Of a stretch of DNA of 64,000 nucleotides, positions 1 to 12,108 are shown one piece after another. The translations under genes were made by a program, and so were the position numbers. The notes under the pieces were generated by a model that did not search any database, had not been told where the DNA came from, and saw nothing but the letters and a program-made list of their open reading frames with translations. Numbering within the stretch: the first letter of the stretch is position 1; the number at the start of each line of letters is the position of its first letter. This DNA is from Hexactinellida sp. DTS-2022 (taxonomy: Eukaryota > Porifera > Hexactinellida), in the NCBI GenBank assembly GCA_028753945.1, contig JAPNXP010000016.1:992001-1056000 (forward strand), given 5' to 3'.

Positions 1-129
1 TCGTTTTACAATTAGTATATTAATCATGGGACAATATTTGTATTAAATTATATCATAGTCGTGGTCTTTGGAATAAACGGAGTCCATTTAATCCCTAAAT
101 AATTAGGTTATTTATGGCGGTTATTCGAG

Positions 130-330
130 ATTCACCGTGATTCACTATAAATATCGAATAATTTAATCAAAACATGTTTTACAGGGTCGGTATGTATATT
201 CTTATACTCAGGTAGTTGAGTGGAGTCGAAAGAGGGGTCACTCGATTGGGTAAGGACACAATTGGAGAATGGAATTTTTACACGTTCCTGATACATTCCA
301 GCGTTGCTATTGAAAAATTCTTCCAACTAT
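130..330. repeat. Diverged copy of an arm segment of 20374-24484
   Basis: GAGTGGAGTCGAAAGAGGGG, TCACTCGAT and GAGAATGGAATTTTTACACG parallel 24110-24200. Short and diverged. Confidence 0.6.
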
Positions 331-820
331 GGTCATGTGATACATCAAATTAACGGAAATTTTATTTCGAAACCGAATTCAACATAAAAAGACGATATAA
401 CTTCATTTGAACAAGTTCTTATGGGAGACATGTCCGGCGAACTCTATCGGACGTGGTTACTTTGGCGAGCTGTTATGGTCTATATAGACAATTTCAATTG
501 CCTCAAAATCCAACAATGTTCGCACTACATCAAAGTACATGTGTACAAATTTTGGTGCTTTAATCAAAAAAATGAACAATTGTATGGTTGTGCCGCTGCA
601 CTATGATGGATAGCGTATTACGTCTAATACGTATTATACTCAATACACGTATTAATCAACTTTGGTTTGTACTTACGAGGTTCCACTGTATATCAATAAA
701 TATTCCTATAATATATTATTAATGAACACATACAGGGGAGGTCCTAGGGGGGGCATCCGGGGCTTAAGCCCCAGATTTATTTCTCCTGCCCCAGCTCCGG
801 AGTTGCCCCTATATTATATA

Positions 821-994
821 CAGTGGATGCCGGTTATAAGCACATCGTCGGGATTTGCACTTAATGTGCTTATAACCGGCATCTTCTTATAACCGACATA
901 AATTATATAGGGTATATGGCAACCGTTTTCCAACATAGTGTGCTTATATCCGATATGTTCTTATAACCGGTGTGCTTATATCCGACATCTACTG
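821..994. mobile_element. pogo/Tigger-type MITE
   Basis: Ends CAGTGGATGCCGGTTATAAG and CTTATATCCGACATCTACTG, flanked by TA (819-820, 995-996). GGTTATAAGCAC-type motifs recur inside. Confidence 0.87.
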
Positions 995-1085
995 TATTAG
1001 TATTATCCTATCCTTAGTTAGCCAACATCAACGAGTACACCACACAGATAGAAATAATTTCTAATATATTCTCATATGTTAAGTA

Positions 1086-1303
1086 CAGGCCTTCATCCAG
1101 CCCTAAGAGATCCGCGCACACTAGGTGATGTTGATTTTTCAATCGCGCACCCAAATTTGCCAAAAATAGTACATTACCAAAAAAAGTAGAAATACTCTGG
1201 GTGTGCAGTGTGCACCTAAATTAATCAAATTTCACGCTTCCTTGCAGTATTTCCTTAAAATCACGCACCCTGTGTGCTTGCCGCGCACCCAGATGAAGGC
1301 CTG
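1086..1303. mobile_element. hAT-type MITE, CAGGCCTTCATC family
   Basis: TIR CAGGCCTTCATC; exact TSD GTTAAGTA (1078-1085, 1304-1311). Interior of 218 bp with GCGCACCC-like motifs. Related in reverse orientation to 44357-44808. Confidence 0.92.
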
Positions 1304-1650
1304 GTTAAGTAGGTTTATACTGTGTTCACAATTTGTGTACTTTCTGTGTGAACACTAGAAAAAAATATTGAGAAAATCTAGAAAAATTATTGCCCCAGTT
1401 TTGAAATCTTAGTCCCGCCCCGGCTTCGGAACTGCCAGATCTGGGACCGCCACTGAACACAGAACGAAAAATGTTATACTTTCGAATTCGAATCCCCTAG
1501 AAATCTGTGCAGGAAATGGTAAAAAAACACTGTCCAGATCTCTTTGTAAATAGTTTAGAGATTTGTCTGGACAAAGTAGGCAGGTACGTATTTACTACTC
1601 CAATGTATCCTAGTAGGTTGCAGATTCTATAGAAGTAGATAATTCAAATC

Positions 1651-2907
1651 TAGTGGCGGATCCAAGGGGCAGGGGGGAGTATATACCCCCCCCCCCTGAA
1701 TTATCACTTCCCCCCCTTACTTAGTAAAATCTACTATAATTTAGCACCAGTCATAGGTGCAACTAGAGTTACTAGACCCATTTTGGGGGAAATTTGCCCA
1801 CCCAGGTTGCTAGATTGGGGTATACAAAGGTACAGGGCGTGTCGCGTGTGAGCATGACAATATCCGTGCCCACCGACCTGAAAGTTCACTTTCGCATATG
1901 GCACCAACTATATACCTTTAGCATAGTGATTCCCAAACTGGGGTGCATGAATCCCTTGAGGGTGCACGGGACATGGAGTGGAGTGAATACTGAGCATTTT
2001 CAAATAAAGTTTTTTAAATATAGTTATAATCTACAAGTTAAATTCTGATTACTCGACTATATTGATTTATTACTATTGTGTTCTGTAAGTTACCCGACGC
2101 TTTTTCAAAGAGGGCTTGGTCCGTACTGGTCCATTTACCACAACCTACCTTTGGGCATTCGTCCCCCCCCCAATATTGGTGCACCTCATAATTTTATCCT
2201 CCCTAAAATCAGCAAAATATTGTTGTCATAAATTGTTAGTAATATTCACTAATATTTGAAAATCCTCTTCACCCCAGAAAATTTTTCTCGCTGACTGCGC
2301 TCGCTCGTCTATAAATCCATGTATACTTAGATTAACCTTGTGATATTATTACATACTGACGCTTTTCATCCTAATGAGACCATATGATGTTCACCCCCCA
2401 TCCTGTTTTATAATCGATGCCCTTGTCAATAGAATCCTTCAGACTTAGTTATGTCCTGGGGGTGCACCACAAAATCTTCGGGTATCAGGGGGTTCACGAG
2501 TTAAAAATGTTGGGAACCACTGCTTTAGTAATATTATTACAGATAGATATAACTCACTCACTTAGTGAGTATATATTATTGTATTTACATTTTAGGATTT
2601 TGACTATTTGAGATATTTAAGAATTAGTATGTTGAAAATTTAGTTAGGAATTTGAGGAGACAGCCAGTGCACTATACAGCCATTACTAAAGACGCTCCTA
2701 ATCCTGGTCTGATCCAAATTCAATACGCTTAAATCACAAATTAATGTTACGGTATAGGAGCGGATTCCAAACTTCGCGCTCCTAAATTCAAATTTTCCAA
2801 AAATAATACTCCAAAAGGAGCGTCTCGCGCTCCTGGATAACCCTTGGAGACAGCCCCCCTGAAATAGTCTCTGCCCTCCCTCGGATTTGTGTCTGGATCC
2901 GCCTCTA
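1651..2907. mobile_element. hAT-type element, TAGTGGCGGATCCA family, with nested hAT
   Basis: TIR (C/T)AGTGGCGGATCCA; exact TSD TTCAAATC (1643-1650, 2908-2915). C-rich subterminal parts. The interior matches 53916-54538, and the extra length includes the hAT at 1924-2522. Confidence 0.92.
1924..2522. mobile_element. hAT-type MITE nested in 1651-2907
   Basis: Ends TAGTGATTCCCAAA and TTGGGAACCACTG. TSD CTTTAGCA/CTTTAGTA (one mismatch). The sister element near 54340 shows the empty site (ACCTTTAGCTTAGTATTATT). Confidence 0.82.
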
Positions 2908-3289
2908 TTCAAATCACTTGGTTGAAATCTATTAATCCATTTCAATTTAGACATCGGGGGAGAGTAGGAGCCGATTACTTTTCAAATTATTACAATTACA
3001 AATGAATTTACGATTATGTCAAAATTTATCCTCGATTACGATTACACATGTTGCGCCTCCCCGCAACGACCTCCAAGCATGCTATATGTTACTGCCTTAA
3101 TCAATGTTAGGATACAATCGACTAACCTTTACCAGGATGGAATAAAAACATATTTAGTCAGTCAGAAGACGAATAAATAATATTACAACAATATCAAGCA
3201 CAAATAATTATTACAACTATATCAAGCACAAATAATTAGTGAACTCAAAGGGTATAAGTAATTGAAAGTTGAGATGTTAATTCAGAAAC

Positions 3290-4023
3290 TCAAGGTTTTC
3301 GTACGAAAGACAAAATTTGCAGTAATATGAAGAGGATAGTTTCCTTTGATTCCCAGTACCCAGTATGCGCAGTTAAGAAATTGAGATGAGAACTCTCTAA
3401 AATACCTTCCTTTAGAGCGAAATCCAAGCGTTCTATCAATTTTTCATTATAAGCTATTGAATTATCATTTTCCAAATAAATATTAGGATCGATGGTTTCT
3501 ACCGATAGTTGCCTTGAACTTATAGTACCCGTTGATAATTTTAAAAAAAAACGTGAGAAATTACTTGTAGGTGTATTGCCCGGTATTGTGGGTAGATATG
3601 GACCCATTGCCAATCTAATAGCCTCTTGAGAAGGCCTCGAACCTGCATTCTCAATGTTAACAGGCTTGACCTGAGAATAAACTTGGCTAATAAGAGGTTC
3701 AATACGATAGGTCACAGGGTCAGCAGGGTGAAAAATATTGTAGAAACGTTTACATATTTCATATGGAAATAGCGACTGTGAAGATTTATGCTTTGTATCA
3801 ACAAAATAATCAAGATTACGCAACGATAAAAAAATAGCTATAGGAGATCCAATTGCGAAGAAATGTTCAACTTGAAATGACAACTTTTTGGATGAACATA
3901 CTGGATTATGAAAAACATTATGTAAATGATTAAGAGAATACCGTGATAGTTTATCACGTAAAACCGTAGCTCGCGATTCTAAGTTGTTTAATTCTTCTTC
4001 AATCTTGAATCTCTCAACCTCAT
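3290..4023 (-). CDS. DDHD1/2-type phospholipase A1, last exon (DDHD domain)
   Basis: C-terminal exon of an intracellular phosphatidic-acid-preferring phospholipase A1. In the joined 637-residue reading this exon supplies residues 394-637. Recognisable blocks are FFAIGSPIAIFLSLR, FHPADPVTYRIEPLI (Asp495) and TAHTGYWES (His613), which match the DDHD metal-binding/catalytic domain; the Asp and His are the likely partners of the serine in exon 1. Residues 395-425 form a charged, coiled-coil-like linker, as in DDHD1. The exon opens after a pyrimidine-rich acceptor (CCCTTCTTCGCAG) in phase 1, so its first codon is split. It ends with TGA-type termination just after a hydrophobic tail (LLQIL) and lysine-proline. 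The family acts at membranes of the ER/Golgi and mitochondria. Assignment to DDHD1 rather than DDHD2 is not certain. Confidence 0.88.
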
Positions 4024-4309
4024 CTGCGAAGAAGGGAATTATTGATAAAATTTGTAAGGGTTATTTTAAAAGGAGAAACTTATAAATAATATACATTTGT
4101 TTCCAGCTTGATTAAGACATTATAGTTTGGGGATTCAAATGGCAATTTTTGAAAAATACTAACCTTATTACATTAGAGGTAATAAATATTATTCACCACA
4201 AAATCTCACCGAAAATTATGTAATCATCAACAATTCTGACTTGAATCTACATACATAATATAGGCTTGGAATATTTAATAGAGGTAATGAATATGTTGGG
4301 AGTTAAATT

Positions 4310-5360
4310 ATCGCTAAAATTAGACTTTGAATATTTAGTAAATTCAATTGTCACTTTATGTTGCTATGAAAATGAAAAAAACTAATTTTCGCTCCTATTG
4401 AGTTGTAAATCTTAGTAATTACGCAAGGCCTCGGACCGTCTGGAATTTAAGCACAAAATTTCATCTGTTATATGATTCCCCACTAGCCTATTCTATTAGC
4501 TATTATTCAAATTAAAGTTTGACTCTCTAGCTCATATACTTTCCAAGTTAAAACAAAAGATGTGAATCTGGAACTAAATTCTGTTTTGAAGTTTTGCATT
4601 AATTGAATTTTCACTATACACTATTGTTTTTCTGTGAAGAGTGCAGTTATCAATGAGATGTTAGTGCCAATATAGTTAGTACAAACTACTAGTAAGAGCG
4701 TAATAAAGCGATTTAATTGATATTGTGTTTACATTATTGGGTTTTTTGAAATTGAAGGAGGTTAGTTTTGTTACATTTCGGAGATTATTTAGTGTGATGT
4801 ACTAGAGACAGCTACGCTAGAAAAAGTGATACAGTGGAGCCTCCCATAACGGAAACTCCAAATAGCGGACAACCCTCGTGGCACGGATTTATTTATTTAG
4901 CATATGTCTAATTGAAAAGCAACCTCTAAATAGCGGACAACCTCTAAATAACGGACAACGGTTCCGGTTCCAAGGTGTCCGTTGTTCAGGGGCTCTATTG
5001 TATAAGATTTCTATGAGTTCTAATACACACTATAATTACATTTCATTAAGATCTACCTTCTTTCCACGAGTATATAAATCTTATGCCCTTGGGAACTGGA
5101 TTTACCAAATCTTCCCCATGTACAATATATTGAACAATAGTCATGGGCGAATATTTAACGATTGTTAACAAACCAAAATTTTTGTATTACATTGATTTAA
5201 AACAAATCACCAAGAACTAAACTTAAGAGACTGCATACATCATTTTTGATGATGGCATTAAATTCCAAGCTTTCATTAGCCTATATGTTCGTAATACTTC
5301 ACTTTTGAGTATCTGCAACCCAAACGCCTATTTCCTATAAACTACAGTTTTTCCACTGTG
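4310..5360 (+). repeat. R1 interspersed repeat, copy a
   Basis: Contains GACTCTCTAGCTCATATACT, AGATCTACCTTCTTTCCACG, TTTTGATGATGGCATTAAAT and CCTATTTCCTATAAACTACA. The same series recurs at 12700-13554 plus 18048-18185, and in reverse at 25280-25680 and 45330-46206 plus 49794-49990. It carries the pogo MITE at 4832-5000. No coding seen; class unknown. Confidence 0.75.
4832..5000. mobile_element. pogo/Tigger-type MITE inside R1
   Basis: Ends CAGTGGAGCCTCCCATAACG and GTTGTTCAGGGGCTCTATTG, TA on both sides (4830-4831, 5001-5002). Contains repeated AAATAGCGGACAACC motifs. The R1 copy near 13350 lacks it. Confidence 0.85.
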
Positions 5361-5565
5361 CATCGTTCGGGTAGACCGGTATCTGTACGGACATGACTGC
5401 TCAGGGAATGGCTAATAAGCCGAATTTCGAGAAATTCTCAGAAGTCAATGCTCAAGATGGCCAAATGTTTCAGTTAATAGGGAAAGTGCGTAAAGTTATC
5501 CACGAAGACATGGGATTCAGTCTCTGAGGCGCCGCAACGTACACCAAATAACTCTTCGTTAAAGG

Positions 5566-5918
5566 CATATACTACTTTAATTAAGGACTGTAGGCTGCCA
5601 GGTCGGATCCAGAAACTTGGGTCCATTGTGTACTTATTAATATCTCGTAATCCGCTAATGCTTGTCACAGGAAATGTATTATTCTCGTATAGGAAGTCAT
5701 ATTTTGGGAGTCCATTGGACATATTGCATTATCTTAAATATTTATGGAATGTGAGTTTTGCGGTTTTCATACCATTACCATATATGGAAATAATCTAAAA
5801 TTCTCGGCTTCAGTTAGAGTTGGACATAAGAAATATATTATTGTCGAATAGGAAGTCATAGACCCTAGTTCCAGGACCCGACCTGGCAACCTACAGTCCT
5901 TTATTAAAGTAGTCTATG
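5566..5918. mobile_element. hAT-type foldback element, CATAGACT family
   Basis: Ends CATATACTACTTTAATTAAG and TTTATTAAAGTAGTCTATG; TSD GTTAAAGG/GTTAAGGG (one mismatch). Long arms continue with AGGACTGTAGG and CCAGGTCGGRTCC. Related to 62060-62911. Confidence 0.8.
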
Positions 5919-6099
5919 GTTAAGGGAGACTTTTGAGATGCTAAAGCCTCTTCCAGCGCCTTGCACACGAGGCTTGTGCAAATGCTGAGAACTTGTAAAC
6001 ATAATTAATAATAAGTTGGTTAATAGAAATACAAATAAATATAGACGTAAGAAAATTATAAATAAACACGCAATAAATAGTGCGAGCTAAGAGCAACTA

Positions 6100-7600
6100 C
6101 TAAGGTTGATTCGACAAAAACTATAACATCACCCCCTTTCGGGAATCCCACTGTCTGATTGCGTCGTGGTGCTTTGTCCCGTCTCACGTAATCTCCAAGA
6201 TACTGTGGAGGTATCTCTTACTGGTTAACGTCTCATTCCAAATTCTCCACGATACTTTGGGATCATACCTAATTCTTCGTAGTACTATCAACTGTACATG
6301 CTCCATCCCATTCATATTGAGTATAACCGTCAGGGAGGTCAGAGTTGACCTCTCCTTGACCCATCAACACCAGGGGTTCTGTAGCTTGGGTCACAGGAGT
6401 TTGGAACGTAATTGGGGTGGTTCCTTCGTATCGCTTGCAGTGATCCAAGTGTACTCATCCCGGTGGGTTAACCTTAGTTTCACATCAGCTTCTCCCCGCA
6501 CGAGCACTTGGTCTGGTCCGTCGAACCTGAGAACTAGCGTATCCTCTAACATTCCTCCTGAGAAGGTCAAGATCTCCACTTGAGAACTGTAGTCTGACTT
6601 TCCTAGGGTAGCTTCCAGATACCGATGTCCATTGTCCACTGCATACCCAGGTATCCCTTCGTGTCCACCCATTTCGCTAATCGGTTATTTGCCTTTTGGA
6701 AGGTTTCGATTTGTGGCAAACTAATCAATTCTTGCGAGACTTTTCTGCATCCCTAGCCATCCTGATCCAGAAATTCTTCCGCAGTGATCGTAACGTGCCG
6801 ACTTTGCCGAATTGATGCTGTGAGTGCACCTGTTCCATTACCTCTCCCTTTATCTGCTTCGGGACTACTAGCCTGTTCTGGAAGAAGAGTTTCACTTGTA
6901 CCACTCTAAGGTGTTATACTTTCCTGAGACACCCAGTTATTATCCTCGCGCTTGATCGCAGTAATTTGAGCGGGTCGTCGATTACTGGTTCCCTTGATTT
7001 CCCTTAAGAAATTTTGACCGGGAAACTTTTGAATGGATTAAGTCACATAGATTTTATCCTCAAAGGCCTCATCTGAATTAACCTCATCGATTTTCTCTTC
7101 TGGATTCCAAATGAGGTATTTCTTACCACGTGTTTCCCTCCCAGGGCGTACGACACTCAAGGCCCAGGGGTATTCCTTGAAGCTCCACTGCCACCTTGCG
7201 AATATAGGTTTTTAGTCTTTTTGATCACGGAACAATCTCAAGGGAGAATGATCGGTGTGCAGTATTACTCTCTCAGCACTTTACAATAAACACCATTTGC
7301 GAGTTGCCGCAATTACTGCCTAAGTGTCTAGTTGCCGGGCCGAATAATTTTAGGGCGGGACTATGCTGATGAATAGTACTCAAGGGTCTCACTACGGGAG
7401 TTGCTTCCTACATCTGTCCAAGAAATGCCTCTATTCCCATTCCACAAGCGCTGCCTCAATATGGAAAGCATTTTCCAGTCTGGGAAGGCCAATGTAACCG
7501 GATACCCAGATATTACCTGGCGTAGAAGCTGACATGCCTCCTCGCATCAAGCGTCCCAAACCCATTTTACTCCACGCGCGCGAGAATATTACGGCCAGCT
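6100..7600 (-). pseudogene. Decayed Gypsy-type retrotransposon pol (RNase H and integrase)
   Basis: Minus-strand translation in mixed frames shows an RNase H-like region (about 7000-7570: KPIFARWQWSFKEYP, VVRPGRET) and upstream CEEACQLLRQVISGYPV typical of the RT/RNase H linker. Near 6700-6880 comes an integrase zinc-binding pattern (RLVVPKQIKGEVMEQVHSQH, TLRSLRKNFWIRMARD), then weak integrase or tail text to 6391. GC content is higher than the flanks. Many stops; no LTRs found. Confidence 0.72.
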
Positions 7601-8113
7601 ATACTAGGGATTTAGGTTTGGAATCCGGATATTAAAACGATCACAACTATCCGATATCCGGATAGTAACTAGGAATGTTATTTGTGAATCTCTTCAATGA
7701 AATTAATCATTGATCCAATAATATTTTGATACAAATTAACATTGCTTCATTGCCTTATACTTGCTTCAAACGTCATATAATAATTGTTTATTCTAAACAA
7801 CTTATAGATACTCTACATATCCATTAAATTTTAGTGGTTTATAATACAGTATTTAATAACTAGTCAGAATTTTATGTGGTACTAATTTACATGACGAAGT
7901 AATCAGAAGTTTGGGATCATTTTTCACGAGGGCGTTCTTACGAAAAGCAACATTTGTAATGCAGAAAGTTGTTGTAAAGACGGTTGTACCAGTGCTATGC
8001 GAAATTATTGATTTTCTGAACACCAAGTTAGTTTCAAAGAGAGTATAGAAACAGTTAATAAGAAACGCCGAATACAATCAGACATTCCAATATATTATGA
8101 AGGTATATATAGC

Positions 8114-8380
8114 AGTGGCGCAAACAGCGGGGGGGGGCGCGGGAGGCGTGCGCCCCCCGTAAAAGTTGAGGGAGGGGGCAACATTAATGGTTCGGGTGTT
8201 ACCGTGCCCTCTGGATATAAAATAAAATGTTCAATAAAATTTAGGATAGTAAAATATACTTATAATTCATTCAAAAAATTTCATTTGTTGTAATCATTTT
8301 TTTTCGGGGGGGGGGCAAGCCACCCAGACCCCCAAAGAGTCGCTCGCTACACTCGCTCCGCGCCTCCCCAACTTTAACCT
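8114..8380. mobile_element. GC-rich fragment of a hAT-type element (one end only)
   Basis: Starts CAGTGGCGCAAACAG followed by G and C tracts, with a second C/G-rich stretch at 8303-8370 (CGCTCGCTACACTCGCTCCG). A matching right end was not found. Confidence 0.45.
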
Positions 8381-8488
8381 CAGACTTGTAAACTTTGCGC
8401 ATATGATCTTTAGCATAAATCCTTTCAAACTTGCAGCAGTAATTGATATTTTTAAAATAGTATATTAAAAGTGAATTTGTACGCACAT

Positions 8489-8817
8489 CCATAGGCTACT
8501 TTAAATACAGCTAGACATGCTGCATAAACATCAAAAAGATAGGAGTCCAGAATCCAGATTCCATTGAAAATCTGAATTATCCCAATAATTAGTAATGATA
8601 GACCTGAAAAATGTATTTCAACTATATAGGAATATGGTATCAAGGTATACAAATCAGTGATATGTAAATCTTGATACATATTCCTATATAGTTGTATTAC
8701 ATTTTTCAGGTCTATCATTACTAATTATTGGAATAAATCAGATTTTCAATGGAAAACTGGACTCCTATTTTTCGATGTGTATGCCGCATGTCTAGCTGTA
8801 TTTAAAGTAGGCTATGG
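8489..8817. repeat. Foldback repeat of ~165-bp arms
   Basis: The left arm starts CCATAGGCTACTTTAAATAC; the right arm ends with its complement. Arms 8489-8655 and 8659-8817 differ by scattered substitutions, with almost no loop. One arm reads as a hydrophobic peptide (YSYIVEIHFSGLSLLIIGI), also found in altered form at 17700 and 32435. No TSD identified. Confidence 0.8.
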
Positions 8818-9295
8818 CACATCCTAAAGAGAGAAAGATTATACTCCACCATTGTGTCCAAAACTGCTGCATGTTTTGTCAAATGTTTTTGCAAAGTATC
8901 AAAGAACTTTGCCAAAACTATTCTTAGATTTAATCATGAAAGGTACTGAGGGTCTCTATAAATGGGAAACCTCTACGTATATCGGGTAAAAATTTGTCCG
9001 TATTCGTTCATTCAGGGTTATATCTAGGATTTTCTTGGACGGCACATCAGGGGCGTAGACTTCGAATTTGGTCATGGGGGTGCCAACATGGCATAAACCC
9101 AACTTCCAACTAGAGACATTTGGTAGTGGGGTAGTATATATATAGTCTACTGCGATTAACTGGGACACGTTTGTTCCAGGCCTCTTGTCCCAATTAAGCG
9201 GAGTATACTGTACGTACCTTAGTATAGGAAATCAACGCTCCTTTAAATTAACGTAAATTTCTCCAAATCGCGATAATTCTTTACGATACTTTCCT

Positions 9296-10255
9296 CAAGG
9301 GTGGGGTTGGTTAACCGATCTGAGGGTACGGTTACAAATCTATTTCTCGCCACGGTTAACTGGTTAACCCCCATCCTACTCAATACAATAATTCCTTCAT
9401 AAAATTGATTATACTACAGAATAAGACTCAATTGTATAAAGTATAACCGCATAAGCAGGCTTGGGGCAGATTACGATTACAATCGTAATCGATAAAAACT
9501 TTTCCTATAATCGTAATCGTAATCATAATCATACTTTTTTTGAAGGATGTAATCGTAATCGTAATCGTAATCGTAATCACCCACTAGTAATTAGCCTAAG
9601 GTATGGCACCAGCCCCCCCCCCCAAAATTTTCACTCGGCGGCCCCCCAAAATTTTTCACAACTTTAAATAAGAATATAGTTTGAGGGTTCGCTGATCTCA
9701 TTGCACCCCCAAAGATATATCCGGCCCCTACAAATAATTCTTGGTGGCTACCCCCATGCACACGGGCCATATTTTTCGTGCGCATGAAACTCCGGGGCTT
9801 AATCGGAACGATCGTAATTGCATCGTAAATAAAATAAAATTGTAATCAATTATAATCGATTGTAATTGATTGCAATCGATTACAACATTTCCTGTAATCG
9901 TAATCGTAATCATAATCAAGCTTTTTCTGAAGGATGTAATCGTAATCGTATCGTAATCACTCACTAGTAATCAGACCCAGGTCTGCGCATAAGTATATTA
10001 ACTGATATATTTTGTGCTTTAAGTAAAATTAAAATTAAATCAATGTTGTCTAATAAATATATTAAGTGATGATGAGAAATGGATTTAGGACTACATATTC
10101 GGATAAAATTCAAAAAGATTTAATACTTTAAACATTAATTTCCCAATAACTCTGCTGATATTAAACATACCGGCTAACTGGTTAATAAAATCTCTAACCG
10201 TTAACCGATGTTAGCAACGGTTAACAGGTTAGCCGGTTAACTTAATCCAGCCTTG
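9296..10255. mobile_element. hAT-like element rich in GGTTAACC, with nested hAT
   Basis: Ends CAAGGGTGGGGTTGGTTAAC and GTTAACTTAATCCAGCCTTG, with CTTTCCT on both outer sides (TSD imperfect or shifted by a base). GGTTAACCGGTTAAC-type motifs recur near both ends. It encloses 9456-9985. Confidence 0.68.
9456..9985. mobile_element. hAT-type MITE built of TCGTAA repeats
   Basis: Ends CAGGCTTGGGGCAGATTACG and AATCAGACCCAGGTCTG; exact TSD CGCATAAG (9448-9455, 9986-9993). Most of the interior is inverted arrays of TAATCG/CGATTA. Confidence 0.9.
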
Positions 10256-10579
10256 CTTTCCTTTAGCGCTAATTTCTATCACTTTAATTTCCATGATAAT
10301 AATTTCCTCCAAATTCATACTAAGTATTTAGCAAATTATACGATGAATGGAAAATTTCCAATGTGCAACTAGGTTGAGAGGATGCCATGTATCTCAAGTA
10401 GATTTGAAGCCTATTTGGGACAATAAATAGTATTTAATCAGGAGATAATAACCTTTAATATTTTTAATAAATCTATTCGCGTTAATTTAATGTATAAAAA
10501 AATGTTTTGCTCCAAATAGAGTTAATTTCCTTCGGGTTAATCTTCTATATTAAGGTATACTACATCTTAGCACCAGCGG

Positions 10580-10706
10580 CACTACCAAGTATTACGTCTT
10601 GGTAAGGTAACAGGAAATCATGGGGGTGCCAGGCAGGCCTGGCACCCCAATGATTTTCCGCCGGGGGTGCCATGCACCCCAGGCACCCCCAAGTTTACGC
10701 CACTGC
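10580..10706. mobile_element. Small C/G-rich MITE remnant
   Basis: CCAAGTATTACGTCTTGG at the left and CCCCCAAGTTTACGCCACTG at the right, with CGGCAC on both outer sides. GGGGTGCCAGGC-type inverted motifs inside. The TSD is weak. Confidence 0.4.
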
Positions 10707-11424
10707 GGCACATAATAATGGAGGTAAAATTTACGGAACTCTAAAGGTGTTAGGCTGTTATCCGGATTACATAATCAGTCTAATTCAATGATCAGGCATA
10801 TATGAAGGAAGTAAACTTATACGGACCTCAAGCATGGATTTATCAAGGAATTTCTTGGCAAGAAAATCTGGCCAGCACCTGGCACCATAATTAAGTACCA
10901 ATCCGGCACCTATATGAATCTCACTGCAATCAATTTTGCACCTAAATGATACCTAGCAGACACCTAGATAAACCTCTGGTTCATTTCCAATATAAATGGA
11001 CCTCTATTAGCGGGGAAGTGGGGACTTAATTTTCAAGGCGTTATAAACTACATAAGAAATGAACTCTAAAAATGGGGGGAATTGACAATTCCTAAAATAA
11101 TACTGCATTTCTAATAAATTTTCTATTAAGTTCTTTAAACCTAATATTTTCGATGGTTCTAATTTAATGTTTGAAGAATAAATCATCGATGGTCGATTAG
11201 CATTTATGCAAATTGTCAGAATATAAATACTAACTAGAATGTACATCAAATAGTGTTTTATCCATATATCGTATAATATGACCATCCCTAGTATTTATTC
11301 AATTGATAGTCATATCCGAGAAATGGGGTGCAAATCAACTTTTGCCAATCCCATGCTCCCCCACTTATAGAGTTTGCAATATGCAATGAATCCTATGAAT
11401 CCTATGATATAATATATTTAATTA

Positions 11425-11580
11425 CAGTGAACTCTCGTTATAACGAAGTGCTTGGGACCTGTAAACCCCTTCGTTAGATCCGGATATCCGTTATAAGCGG
11501 ATAATAATCCATGCATTTGGTGCTCTGTGGGAAAATCTCCATTTCGTTATATCCGACTTGGTTATAAAATGAGTTTACTG
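11425..11580. mobile_element. pogo/Tigger-type MITE
   Basis: Ends CAGTGAACTCTCGTTATAAC and GTTATAAAATGAGTTTACTG, flanked by TA. Same family as 21436-21573. Confidence 0.87.
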
Positions 11581-11762
11581 TACTTTATTTAATATTCGGA
11601 ATTGTATACTTGTATGAAATTTGATGCAGCGTATATGAAATATAATTATAAAAGAAGATAAGTTCTTGCAAATTTGTCAACTACAATTTAACAAAATACC
11701 GGTTTTACTTGTATTTCCGGTATTTGCCAGGCCTGGGGTAATAGTAATATATAATTGTATTA

Positions 11763-12108
11763 CAGTACACCCTCGCTAATCCGAACCCCGCCAATCCGAA
11801 CCCCGCCAATCCGAACCCTCGCTAATCCGAACAGGAGAAACGAAAATATTCTTCTAATAAATGTGGGGAAAAATAGTAAATTGCAATGGAAGTATAAAAA
11901 ATAATTCTCAGGCAAGTATTTTAAAGAGTACACTAAATGTTTAGTGCGGATTAACAAGGTTTGCACAAGTTTGGTTCAGATTATCGAGATTCTCATTTAT
12001 TGATTCCCATAGAAAATGCATTACTTCACTAATCCAAACGAATTCACTAATCGGAACAGAAGATTTTTGAATCGAAACACCTCTGTTCGGATTAGCGAGG
12101 TTGTACTG
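11763..12108. mobile_element. pogo/Tigger-type MITE with CTAATCCGAAC repeats
   Basis: Ends CAGTACACCCTCGCTAATCC and GGATTAGCGAGGTTGTACTG, flanked by TA (11761-11762, 12109-12110). Four CAATCCGAACCC-like units near the left end. Confidence 0.9.

Noticed and set aside
6257..6583. Plus-strand 108-codon open frame
   Set aside because: It is the antisense shadow of the decayed Gypsy integrase region on the minus strand.
8452..8718. 88-codon frame with membrane-like segments as a possible small gene
   Set aside because: It lies across one arm of a foldback and part of the other; no start context or neighbouring exons support a gene. Reported as a finding instead.
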